DNA from: Druceiella hillmani
Taxonomy: Eukaryota > Arthropoda > Insecta > Lepidoptera > Hepialidae
Assembly: GCA_039881145.1 (NCBI GenBank)
Contig: JAYKKI010000052.1
Coordinates: 7,755,501 to 7,819,500 of the forward strand
Length of the DNA stretch: 64,000 bases
Reading direction: 5' to 3'
The notes beneath the pieces were generated by a model that saw only the letters and a program-made list of their open reading frames with translations, was not told the origin of the DNA and ran no database searches. The position numbers and the translations under genes are program-made. The number at the start of each line of letters is the position of its first letter. Positions within the stretch are counted from its first letter, which is position 1. This document shows positions 39,379 to 50,950 of this stretch, piece after piece.

Positions 39379-39516
39379 ATGTCGACCTATACGAGTCGAA
39401 AAGCCAAAACCAAATACAGAGATCATATACAACTGGAAAGAGCTTCTCAAGAACAATCGAATGTTAATAATAAAACACCATATGACCGAGTCAAGCAGTC
39501 CCGGGAACATTCATAA
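39379..39516 (+). CDS. Unidentified 45-codon open frame, possible transposon gene start
   Basis: ATG at 39,379, TAA at 39,514-39,516. The product is very polar and basic at its start (MSTYTSRKAKTKYRDH) and lacks the Phe/Ile/Tyr bias of chance frames in this DNA. After the stop, the sequence stays GC-rich to about 39,620, with short frames rich in charged residues (KNEWGRADQRR in the same frame). It may be the N-terminus of a decayed mobile-element protein. I do not recognise the family. Confidence 0.25.
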   Translation: MSTYTSRKAKTKYRDHIQLERASQEQSNVNNKTPYDRVKQSREHS

Positions 39517-39620
39517 AAGAATGAATGGGGCCGAGCGGATCAACGACGGTGCCAGTACATCTGCAGCTGGGGCGGTTGAAATTATGCGTTACATAGACGT
39601 ATTCACATACAACACACGGC

Positions 39621-41281
39621 CGTGTCCATGACACAGGCACACCCCATTTTTTTTATCAAATTTTTATTTGTAGATTTTGATCAATAAATATTATGAAAAA
39701 AGAACAAGCAAGCAAAATTTGCATTTTTAGACCATGCGTTAAAATATATATTCCTGCTCCGTTTCCATCTACGTCAAATGATGAATGTCTTTGGTATTGG
39801 TTAATAAAAGCAAATTTTCATGCATTTTATTATTTTGCTTAAGATATCAAACGGTTTTTTTAATAACTTATATAAGCAAGCTCTATAGTCACTTTGTAAA
39901 AGAATGAAAGCCCGCCGCGCTTTACGCAAATGACACCAAATATTTTTGTTACGATTGTGCAGGATGAATAAAATTTATACAATTTATAAGAAATTATGTG
40001 TGGATTTGATCCAATTGTTGTTAGATAAATATTTAAATCCATGATTTCATGAATATTTTTACGCAAAATTTTGAAAATACAGGTGTCAGAAACTTTTGTC
40101 ATCACTTTTTTTAAATATCAATTAACTCAAATGATGTATTGTTCTATTGTCTTTCCCAAAATCTGTTTTATTTATTTTACTAAGAGTATATTTAATAACA
40201 GTAGTAATATATGAGAAACATTGCTCCTTTGCAGTTAAAATATATTATTATCTTCCCATAAATTTATTACCATCCTTACCATAAATTTATTAAACATCTT
40301 CGAATAGTTTCGAAGAAAAAATTAAACTATATATACTTATATTTTTGCTGTTTAAACTGTTTTTAAAAACCGTTCAGACGTTTTCAGGAAGCATCAGTAT
40401 ATATAGATGATGGGAAAGTATCAGATGTATCTGACATTCATATCGATTTGGTCAATCAAAATATGTTATTGAAAAGCAATATATAAAGGAAAAAGTTAAA
40501 TCTATCTCAGACGCATTATTATCACAATATCAACTCGACAATTTTGTCAAAAGTTCATTGTGTGTAGGGGCCTAAATTATGTAATAAATAAGCCCATTAA
40601 TTATATTAATATCTCTCTGCCTTGGTGCTAATAATGCTACTAAAGAAAATAATTTAACTTTCGTTCGAATGCAGATTTATCTGTTTCTTTTATTTCTGTG
40701 TTTGAAGAATATGTATAAATTATTAAATATTGTAATTACTTATGACATTATTTGTAATAATATTGTAATTACTCATGATATTACTTGTACGGACCTCTCA
40801 AACTTTTCATTGAATTTAATGTTGTAAAAACTTTTCTTGTCATTACCTAAGTTGTCAGTACTTAAAGACAAAAACGTAATGACCTATACTGCAATCTTAC
40901 TAGTAACAATATTGAATAAACAGTTTTGATTTATGTGTTTATCAAAGCGATTGATATTATTTCTTATATATTATCCAGTATTTTGTACTAACTGTTGATC
41001 ATTTTTAATTCTCTGCGGCTCCAATTCTCGGGTAATGTTATCCTTATTATTTAGTGCAATATCATGCAACATACAATAATGTAATTTTAATTCTAATTTT
41101 AGGGCTTAAATTCCAAATTTATTTATGTAAAATTTATCTGGTAAAATGGGGAACAACAGTTAACAATATAACTGCATTGGTATTAATATTTTGCTCTAAA
41201 GTCAAGTTTCCTGGAGCTTTAGAAAGAATTGCTGCCGATCTTTTAACATCAAAAGCGCCTTGTCGAAAGTTTTGCAGTAAA
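39621..41281. other. AT-rich spacer, nothing firmly recognised
   Basis: Short duplications lie at about 40,240-40,285 (CCATAAATTTATTA) and 40,730-40,790 (ATTGTAATTACT). A 76-codon plus-strand frame (41,054-41,284) ends in SKVKFPGALERIAADLL, which looks protein-like but is unassigned. Confidence 0.45.
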
Positions 41282-41505
41282 TGAAAAGTTACCTAGTTTT
41301 AAATTAATTAAAAAGTCAAGGTTTATTAAATTAATTAAAAAGTAAAGGTTAAATTAAAAGTTACCTAGTTTTAAAATTAAAAAGTAAAGGTTATTAATTA
41401 AAAAGTAAAGGTTAAATTAATTAAAAAGTAAAGGTTAAATTGAAAGTTACCTAGTTTTAAATTAATTAAAAAGTAAAGTTTTAAATTAATTAAAAAGTAA
41501 AGGTT
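41282..41505 (+). repeat. Irregular tandem repeat built on ATTAATTAAAAAGTAAAGG
   Basis: At least seven copies of AATTAAAAAGTAAAGG-like units, interspersed three times with AAAGTTACCTAGTTTTAAA. The copies are nearly identical but of variable length, indicating recent expansion. Confidence 0.93.
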
Positions 41506-41509
41506 TAGG

Positions 41510-41745
41510 GAATATATTTCTGTGTGGAATGCATGAAGATTTATGATTAAGTTTTCAATATTTTTTGTTTCTTTAATTAGATCTACATAGCTTACAACTG
41601 TTTTATTCTCACAACACTCGGAAGCTATTTTTTGTGCGTTTATGACAGCTTCATGAACTATAGTATACGCCGTTGGGGACGCATACGTTTGGGGCAAATA
41701 ATCTACTACTTGAACTAAACTATCGTCAATATTTCTTAAACTACT
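41510..41745 (-). pseudogene. Fragment of an insect repeat-family protein (uncharacterised)
   Basis: The minus strand is open from 41,745 down. It reads VVDYLPQTYASPTAYTIVHE, then AQKIASECCENKTVVSY and LIINLHAFHTEIY. The order (Y-L-P-Q-x-x-A-S-P-T-x-Y-T-V, then A-Q-K-I-A-x-E-C, then L-x-N-L-x-A-F-H-x-E-M) matches a multi-copy uncharacterised protein that I recall from insect repeat annotations. Relative to that, about 25 residues seem to be lost between VVSY and the NLHAFH block. Downstream, the frame runs into the tandem repeat. Function unknown; family assignment from memory. Confidence 0.5.
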
Positions 41746-42412
41746 TTAACCGACTCATATAGCTACTGACGTAAGTTTAATAAGAGAATGAAACCAAATA
41801 ATTGTTTATAGGAATTAAATTTTTTGCTATTGCATTCATTGATAATTTCATTATCTCTTTGTGAGAAATCGAACTAGTTTGAGCAGAAGGTTTATTTAAA
41901 TACAATCGAACATCGGCGATAAATAACTTTATTTTTTAGGAAAGTTTAAAAATTGTCTGCAACCTGTTAACGATTTCATTGTCAATCCCAGGGTAAGATA
42001 TTTAGTGGGTTTGATACGAACTCTTGTTATAATAAAACAAATATTATGGCATAATGATTTAATTCTTACTAAAATTGTTAGTAAAATTCTGTCTAGGGGT
42101 ATAATATTAATATTATAATAATAAAAAATTGTATTAATACAAGAGCTAGCTCTTGTATTAAATTAAGAAAAAACGAATAGTTACTTAAAATACCTCATTT
42201 AAATCAGTTATTTTATTTTCTATAAGGTTAGTACTTATGTCTTGTTTTAAATATTTACCACTATCAGAGATGATGCGGTACATTTTGCTATTGTAATCTA
42301 GCAGAAATTTATTGACCTATCTGTTCATAAATTAATTTGTCTGTATCTATACCATCTTTGAAAATGTTTCTTATTCGAACATGTTCGTGCATTGCAAATT
42401 TTTATATGATTT

Positions 42413-42413
<1 letters not shown>
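41746..42413. other. Spacer with a perfect 28-bp palindrome
   Basis: 42,134-42,161 is an uninterrupted palindrome (TTAATACAAGAGCT and its complement, no loop). Otherwise nothing is recognised. Confidence 0.7.

Positions 42414-42477
<64 letters not shown>
42414..42477. repeat. (TA)n microsatellite
   Basis: Pure TA repeat of about 64 bp. Confidence 0.97.
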
Positions 42478-42480
<3 letters not shown>

Positions 42481-44106
42481 TTATCTTGTAATTTTTTGGT
42501 TAAATAGTGCTTAAAATTGTCTTTAAAAAATTTAATATCAATTTTAAAAAAGTATGTAAAAGAAAATCTATGAGAAAAATATTTTATTTTTTGAAATTTC
42601 TCCACAATCATAAAATAAACGGGAAAGCCTCTTTGTATAATTAGTGTACCTTCAGCGATTTACTTTCAAGTTCCTCTATTGATATAGTTTTCGTAAATTT
42701 TGTTGGACACTTATTTCCAAATGGAATGACGAAATGCACATTAAAGTTTTCTTTTCATTTTTCAATAAATTTGACTCTACTTATTTTTTTCAGATATTTC
42801 CTTAAACCTGGTAATCATGTCTTAACAAAAATATAAGGATAATTTTGTATGTGAGGGAAAGTAGCCTTCAAGATTTTATCGCAGAAAATACAATGTTTGG
42901 TTTCATAAAAACTGAAGACCCTAATTGATTCCAAGGGAGCGATACTATTAGATTTTTCAGTATTTAGGAATATTCTTCATCTTCTTCTCCTTTACCATCA
43001 TCTTCACCTTCACCAGTTAACTGACCGCTTTGGCAGGTCGCTCTTCAGTTAAAGATCGGGATCCTCCATCTTACTGCGGAGGTGAAGTAATTGGTGGGAT
43101 TTGATAAAAAAAGATAAATAAAGTTTCACGCACTAATCCCAAATAAAAATTAATGATCAAACACTAATATCATAGAATTTTATTTTCTGTACACATGTAA
43201 AAAGATTACCACAAGCTAACCAAAATTAAAAGCTGTAAAAAAATGTATTTTTTTTTATGGAAGTTATACTTTTTTAGGCACGTTGAGGATAAAATTGGTA
43301 AAATGTGATTATATATTAGCCTACCATATAACAAGAAATTGACAACATGAAATTGGCCCTTGTATTTCAATAAAATCAAGTGTATATATTTCTTTTAGTG
43401 GAGTGACATAAAATCCGGATGTGTTTTTTTCCAATCATGAACAAAAGCAGTATATTGGTTATGTATTAATAAATAATGATATAAAAATAAAACACCCACA
43501 TTTTATATCTGAGAAAATATACCTCTTATAATTTTGTTACGATGACGATAAACTTCCTATAATAAACAGAAACATAAGCAGCACTGGTCATGTCTTGAAA
43601 AAGTTCTAAATAACGCTATTTAAAATTATGTTTCTCAAGAAAAATTTTCCCGTGAACACATTTCTCAAAAGCATAGTCAGTTAAATTTATTAATTTATCA
43701 CTTTTCCTAAAGAGAAACTCAGTTTTTATGTTGCTTCTTTTTATCAATATTCTTAATATATAATACAAACCAAGCAGAAAAAAAATGTATCTAAACATAT
43801 TATTACACAATACATAAATGGCGTAATGTGGCGACTTAACAATTAACCTTATGTGTTTCCTTCTAATACAAAGAGATTTACGACATGCCAGCATATTATT
43901 GTAGGTAACAAATAAAGCTATTTTTATTATTTCTCTCTATTTTTAAGCTCATAAACTATTTTTTATTATAGTAAGTGTTAACAAGTGTCTAAAAAAACAC
44001 CCCAGTTAGTAGGTTGCACATTTAAATAGGCAACCGAAGGTATTTAACTTCAGTTTATTGAACTCTGGAATTAACGATAACTTCATTCTTACATATATGA
44101 CTTACT
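42478..44106. other. AT-rich spacer with a GC patch
   Basis: About 42,976-43,085 is C/T-rich, then GC-rich (CGCTTTGGCAGGTCGCTC). The 92-codon minus-strand frame at 43,616-43,894 is not recognised. Confidence 0.5.
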
Positions 44107-44256
44107 CACAATTAAATGAAACTACGTGATGTAGTATTATTTCTACTTTCTTTAATTTCTTTACCACGACCTAGGTTGCGTTGTATTACAACATCTTCAG
44201 GTGGGATATTAGCAAAGATCTTTGCTTACTACATCACGTAGTTTCATTTAATTGTG
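44107..44256. mobile_element. Foldback element, copy B
   Basis: 150 bp with perfect 30-bp terminal inverted repeats: 44,107-44,136 and 44,227-44,256 (CACAATTAAATGAAACTACG...). The left half is complete up to a GCAAAGATCTTTGC centre. The right half keeps only the outer 30 bp, so the inner part of that arm was deleted. The minus strand at 44,164-44,204 carries the hammerhead-like motif with stem I CCAC/GTGG and a perfect 5-bp stem II (GTTGT/ACAAC). The GAAA box reads GCAA, a change at an invariant base that should abolish cleavage. Confidence 0.85.
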
Positions 44257-44302
44257 AATAATGAATTTCTACAAAATTAACGCCAAATATATTGAATATA
44301 TG
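44257..44302. repeat. Outer flank of foldback B, shared with the other loci
   Basis: AATAATGAATTTC, AAAATTAACGCC and AAATATATTG repeat, in reverse, the segment left of foldback C and match 17,530-17,575. The family therefore extends about 45 bp beyond the CACAATTAAATG arms on one side. Confidence 0.65.
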
Positions 44303-46170
44303 ACTTAAGTAAGTATGTTTATCCTTTAATAAAGTTCGTTTTCCCCATCCTTTGCAAAACCCGTTAGGTAGCCGTAGTGTTTGCTTTTTGTCTTAATGTG
44401 TATTAACTGTTCTGAAAATATCAAACCTTTAGAAAGAGATAAATATATTTATGGTCGCATTCCCGCCTGATTCGTGTGTAAAGGTAGTTTTAATCACATT
44501 TTTGTTTTGACTGTAGTATATTTTCAACTAATCTTAAAATTAACTAATTTACAAGGGTTCAAAGCTAACATTTAGGCAACGACAGCGAAATATAGGTCAC
44601 CTCCCAACAGCTTGCAATGAAACATAAATCTGCAAATATGCCCTCTACAACAGGAATAAAGCAGTATATTTCTTTCTTTTTTCATGCGTTAAAAATTGGT
44701 TACTAGTTGCTCGTACAAAGTGGATACTTGCTTTAATTCTATTCGTCCTCTATGTTACCGCCGCCATTCGTCAAGCTCTGCTGAGCGACCCTAATTGGAT
44801 TCGCAATATTTGCTGGAAAATTTTGTACGAATTACGTGCAGTTAAAGTCCAATTAGAAAAAAAGTTGAGTTAGAGTCCAAACAAACAAAGTTTATTTTGT
44901 GTAACGATTATATTCTTATTATTTAGGTTTTACTAAAAATTTTCCTAATTCAAATCATTTTGAGAAAGTTTTGGTGCCATTTAACTAAGATAAACTGAAT
45001 AAAAACGGAGAGAAAAAATGAAGACCCTTTACGAGGTCAACACATTTAGAAAATATTAATAGTCAATATTTTAAATAGCGGGTGCCTGTACGCATGTGTG
45101 TGCCTACGTAAGTTATTTTCATAATAATTATCAGCTACGTGGGTTATGTATATTATATAGATACACTTAAAGCAGCGTTCAAATAGAAAGCATTAATAAC
45201 GTTATACCAAATAAAGTAAATAACGGTTGTTATCACAATGTCAATAACGAAATTCTCTCTAAACTTCTTCATAAACAGAAATTGAAGCTCAATTGAAGTA
45301 AATTCAGTTCACACATTCATTATATTTGAATATGTAACAATTTAATATAAACAAAATTCCTTTCTTAATTTCATATAATTTTAACTGGCTTGCATCAAAT
45401 TACTTTCTGGTAATTTGAGAACACCAGTTAGAAGACAGAACAATCTTTTGTTAAATTAAGCTTTGCATAATTTTTGTTTTATTTTATGTAACTGAAAAGG
45501 CTATCATTCAAGTTTCAAAAAGTCCAATTTCACGAAAAATTACTTAAATAAGAGAATAATTCATTCGAAAACCACAAACAAATGAATAAAAAAAACACAG
45601 CGTCTACAGTTTATTCTTGCAAACTAGCACTTATTAGTTGCATGAAAATATTAAATTGTTGAAGGATTCATTACCTTGGAAAGGTTTCTGCCCAGATATA
45701 AGTCAATTTATGCTTAAAATCGTATTCAAGTTAAAATTTTGGAAAATAAAATAATAAATCGATCGACGGATAGTAAATAAAAATATTAAAACGATATAGG
45801 TTAAAATTATTCAGTTAATATAAAATGGAAACTGAACTCTTCAATTGGGTCAACATATATGTTTTAATCTTCTAAATGATTTTGAATAAAGCTACATCAA
45901 GTTTTTCTATGAAAATACAATAGAACAATTTTAAAATTAGTTTATCTCTTTAATTTTTAGTCACAACAGCCAATTTTTCAATTTTACAGTTCGTAACACA
46001 TATGGACAGTTTACACATGAGATAACTATTTGCGAAACTGTAACAGTAATTTCTAGATACAATAATATATTTGAACAACAACGTTTTTAATTAATTTAAG
46101 TTCTTTATATCAAAAGTATTCTCTTATTTCAATTACCAACAAATTACAAGTAACATTAAGATCACGGCAG
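44303..46170. other. AT-rich spacer, nothing recognised
   Basis: GC-richer patch at about 44,745-44,800. No open frame of note. Confidence 0.55.
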
Positions 46171-46260
46171 TTAGATTCACCCCCGGATCTTCCGGTGACG
46201 GGTTGCACGTTACCGCATCAACTGAGATATGGCGGGTAGGGCTAATTGTTATATATACAT
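46171..46260. other. GC-rich island, unassigned
   Basis: Contains CACCCCCGGATCTTCCGGTG and ACGGGTTGCACGTTACCGC, then a TATATATA stretch. Possibly a transposon terminus or a regulatory element; no further support. Confidence 0.3.
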
Positions 46261-46905
46261 GCCGTTAATAAAACTTTTCGAAACTTTTCTCATTATTGGC
46301 TTACCAGTGGGGGCTTATAATATTACAAATATTTACTTTAAGTGTTTCCTATGACTCAAGGAAATATTATCTCAAACTAAATTTTCCAGATTACGCCTCC
46401 TCCTCGTCAGTGTCGATAATTTCACCCACGTTACAAAAAGGCCTAATTATAATTACAAAACAATGATGATTTATAATTACAATGCAAATGGCATACCACG
46501 TTTTCATCAATTATCATTGTAGGTCTTTTCATTGGTTTCTGCGAATTACGTATTACAATAATCGATTCGATATTTCATGTTTCGACAATAACCTACATTT
46601 GGATATCCAAGTTATTTGCGGTCCTCTTATAATTATTATGTAGACACTGTTCTTATTGTATTTATTTCGATTATAGTTTTATTTAAATTTTTTTATGTTA
46701 TGCCAATTCGTTTAATCCATTAGCACAAAAATGTAAATAAAGCTGAAATATTACTGAAAAAAAGAAACAAGTTTACTTTACCTGTGAAATTACAAGTGGA
46801 TTAATGTTAAAATTAAATATAAAAATATATGGCCAATTGCGTTGTAATTAAGCATTATAATTTTCATTCTAAAATAGTAAGAAAAAATACCACATAGTTA
46901 TAACG

Positions 46906-47129
<224 letters not shown>

Positions 47130-47349
47130 ACACGGTGTCGGGGAAAGAATGTCAGATAAAAAAACGTTATTTGCGTTATGTTACAGTCAAAATAAAATTG
47201 AAAAGATGACTTTCACGTTTATAAAGCATGCCACAGAGAAGTAATTTTAGTAACAATTATTTGAAAAAGAAATTATTAATATAATGTTCATAAAAAACAC
47301 GCTTCGAAAACAAAACTGCGTTTTCCTTATTATTGAATTAGTAATACTT

Positions 47350-47645
47350 TTCACCATTGGAGTATCTCTCTTCATTTTATTGACTGTCGGTAATCCCTTC
47401 TCGTAAAATTTGTTCGTCCGGGCATTCAGTTAGAATCCATCGTATTTGAAGTTACTCCAAAGAAACATGCTACTCGAATGGTCTTAAATCTGGAAATTTT
47501 GGACGCTATGGTGCAGGTCCACTGCGCCCTATCCAGTGACGAAAATATTGCTCATCTAAATACAGGCTTACCCGAATACCGGAATTAAAGGGCCCTCCGT
47601 CGTGCTGCCACCATATATCTCCGACAAATTTTCATAAAGTCCACC
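47350..47645 (-). pseudogene. Tc/mariner-superfamily DDE transposase remnant
   Basis: One minus-strand frame reads WWQHDGGPFNSGIRVSLYLD, then RHWIGRSGPAP, RPKFPDLRPFE and DEQILREGIT. This matches the order QHDGAP...YL...WIGR.GP..WP.RSPDLTPLDFFLW seen in many insect DD34-type transposases. The D of QHDG and the D of PDL correspond to the second catalytic Asp and its downstream context. In-frame stops replace expected Trp or Leu codons at several points (after PAP, PFE and SLE), and the upstream part needs a frameshift. Only the C-terminal half survives. It begins about 220 bp after the (TA)n tract. No terminal repeats could be assigned. Confidence 0.75.
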
Positions 47646-49693
47646 ACATCAGCATGTCATAATATTCCGACTTAGAATAGGACACAGTAGACATTATAAG
47701 TTATCAAAAATAATAATTACCAAAAACAAACACTGATACTCCAGAAAAATGAAACACTATGCATTCAAAGCACAGCCTTTTACTGATTGTTATTTGAAAC
47801 GCATTGGTTCGAATATTACTTGGCGTCAAACACCAACCTTTCTCAAACTGGGTGTCGCATTTATTATTAAAGGAATCGCTATCAGTTCAAAAAATAAGAC
47901 CTGCATACAAAACATTCGTTTCTTAATTTTTTTATTAATGAAGTGTTACAAAATTGAACATTAACAAGTAATGACAACAAAAAAAAATTAACTTATAGCT
48001 GACTAATTAAGCCTTAATTTCTTTAAAATTAATAACGTTTAATCATTTGTAATGTTATTTCTATTTTATAAGCATAAATAAGAGGATGCAAGGTTTTTAC
48101 TTAACTTTTTATTTTTTTTTCGTGGCATGTGACATTAAAATAGTTGAAAAAAATGGCTTACATTGTTCATTGCTTTATCAGATGAATAACTAAATTTGTA
48201 TCTAGAACTTTGTTTTTTCCAAATACATTCAGCTGTTATTGGTTACGCTAATTATAGAATATTCGTTTAGTTTATTTTTTATTAAATTAATTATTTTTAA
48301 TAAATATCATGTCACTGTAGTCTGTAAAGTAGAAATAGAAAATTAGAATATAACACTAAATACCTGTTTGAAAAAAATGATGCTTTACGAAATTTTTAGG
48401 TCGCTTCTGCCACGTGTACTGTTAGTAAATCAAAAGAATTGTGGCCAAAGTATCAAAACGATCCAAAAACCGATGCGTAATTATCGATTACGATTTAAAT
48501 TAGCAAGAAATGTTTCTATTAGCGAAGACAAAACAAAACAAATACAAAATTCTTCTTTAAAAATTAAACATCATATATTTTTTTTCAGATCAACTAGACA
48601 CTTTCATAATTTTATGAGCCAAATGTTGCACAGTATGAAGACAGCTTCCTAGAATTGTTTTATTTATAATTTAAAGCTACTTTCAGTATAGCTAATAACA
48701 AAACTTATTAAAGAATTATTTTTTCTAAATCTTTTCTTTGCAGGATTCCTTCCGAATTTGGTATAATCATTGGTATCCATAATAATCCTCTAATGCATAC
48801 TTGCTTATTTAATCCAATCTAAGGTATCTGTACCCAATACTCGAAATGCGAACTATTAAAAAAAATAAATAAAGTAACGCAGTTATGGAACATCTGATTA
48901 TATGTGTCGAGTTTGCTTTTTGACAAGAAATAGTTTCTAATTGGTTGGTTTAATGGAAAGCTAAACGTTAGCCAATCCAATCTAGTCCACATGGACTATC
49001 AGCTAATAAGAATTGTCGACGGTATTATAATGCCCAGTCCCGTTTTATCATGTCAATTTTAAAGTAATCTCTCAGTCAACACGGAGCATTGCTGAAAACA
49101 CACGTGTGTGTAATCTCATACTTGACGTAAGAAAACTTTTTAATTAGTAAAATAAAATACAGAACTAAAATACAGAAATTTAATACCTTCGTGCGTTACA
49201 CTATTTAAATGAATTTAAATTATTGTTTTATCAATGTTTTAGTTAACCATGTACAGACGAGAAGAGAATTTCAGGTAAATGTTTATAATCGTTTTATAGT
49301 TTAGACTTTAATTTTATTGCATCTATAGATCGAACAATGAAGAGTCTTTACACGAAAGAATTAGCAAAATTTTAATACGATTAATAGAAATACTCTAACA
49401 ATTGACCAAGTCCTTAACCCGATAGTAAGGAATGTGGTTGCGTTTACAATAAGACGGTTAATATTACATATTTAAGGCTAATTAAACATCAAAGTGAAGT
49501 AATTTTTCAGTGTATGTTAAATGAAAACAATTTAATTGAAATATTTTTTTTGCAATATTTTACAAACTGTGATAAGTGATTTCCGCATAACTTTCACATA
49601 AGTGAGTACATCAGTAATTATTTTGTTATGTTTCTAATAGTCATGTTTAATGTCATTTAAAAAATAAATTAAATTCCTTATTTAGGTACGATG

Positions 49694-49696
<3 letters not shown>
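47646..49696. other. AT-rich spacer with one unassigned 94-codon frame
   Basis: Plus-strand frame 48,368-48,652 is basic (QKPMRNYRLRFKLARN) and free of the usual AT bias for part of its length, but has no family I recognise. CACACGTGTGTG near 49,100 is a short palindrome. Confidence 0.4.

Positions 49697-49756
<60 letters not shown>
49697..49756. repeat. (TA)n microsatellite
   Basis: Pure TA repeat of about 60 bp. Confidence 0.97.
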
Positions 49757-49761
<5 letters not shown>

Positions 49762-50029
49762 AAATAATATTAAGGTCAACAATATATATGATATTTAAAT
49801 TCAGTCACTATTTCTCCTTCATAAATCCTGTTCTTAATTGATTATTCCGCTTATCAATTAATATTAACATATAAATTAATACGTAAATACAAATTACTCG
49901 GAAAAAATTAGATACGTGAAACTACACACGGGCAATTAGAATAACAATTCCGTTAACTAAATAAAATATTAAACATAGACCACGCGAAATATTTATAAGA
50001 TAACACTCTCCCGTACAACTATCCCATCC

Positions 50030-50280
50030 AGCAACCAGGCGTCCAACAGAATGCAAGCAAAATGATTAATAAATCAGAGCGGAAACGGCGGAAAAGGAGG
50101 TTGAGAGAGATTTGATTTGATTATTGTGGCGGCGGCGACGGAGGCATCGCGGGCAATTATCTGACGGACACACGCCATTTCCGATCCCCGCTGCGGAAGC
50201 CGTCACATCGCTTTCCACAAGGCAAAGCCGGAGCGGCACTCGAGATGACTCCGGTGTAGTCGATGTTGCCAATCTGTATT
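50030..50280. other. GC-rich island 1 (candidate conserved element or exon)
   Basis: The most GC-rich 200 bp in the window, including GGCGGCGGCGACGGAGGC and a CG-rich stretch to about 50,265. Both strands are open (plus 50,124-50,280; minus 50,272-50,066), so coding cannot be told from composition. Short homeobox-like AT motifs and a second island at 50.7 kb lie nearby. Confidence 0.4.
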
Positions 50281-50699
50281 TATTATTAATGATTTTGTTT
50301 ATATATATTTTATATATTTTACCATTTCAAGAAGTTCATCAATATTTATGTATTATATTGTTTAGTAAACAAATTCCATTACAATTGGTAACATTAAGAA
50401 AAAAGAACATTTTCTACATCATTTCTTTGATGAATTCACATCGGTAATGTTTTCACTTTTCTTTAATATTTTCCTATATCTCAAATTTTATTTTGTTTCA
50501 TATTTTTCTTTTTCACGATAAACCTCATTTCTCTATCGATACCTCAGTGATGATGTCAAGTTTTTTTTCTTAATTTTCATATGTTTATTAATACTACGGC
50601 ATAATCCGCCCGATATAAACCCGATCACATGTGTTAATTAGGGATAGGGAAAGATTGTCTAAATGCTATATTATTTGTTACCATCACATCCGGTCAATA

Positions 50700-50950
50700 T
50701 AAAAAAAAGCTTTATATGAATGGTTTGACTGGCAACATTGCGGGTGAGTATGCGAGTCTGTATTTATATAAAGCCCTTTGTGCGTCCATAATTTCCATCG
50801 GGGCGTGCGGTGACGCTGAGCTTCAAATTGGTTTGCGCCCTGCTTGCATTCATTTGTTGTTACGGCGTTCAGTTATTTACCGCTCCCTTAAATTATCATT
50901 TCGCTACAGGCAAATGGGCTATATACATAAACAGTGTATTTCGTGTTATG
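50700..50950. other. GC-rich island 2 (candidate conserved element or exon)
   Basis: GC-elevated, with two overlapping plus-strand frames. One starts at ATG 50,716 (148 codons, tail AT-rich). The other is open from 50,792 to 51,016 and begins with a hydrophobic stretch (FKLVCALLAFICC) that would suit a signal peptide but has no ATG upstream. A strong donor-like GGTGAGTAT lies near 50,741 and an acceptor-like CTACAG near 50,914. This is weak evidence for an exon; a conserved enhancer is equally possible. Confidence 0.3.
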
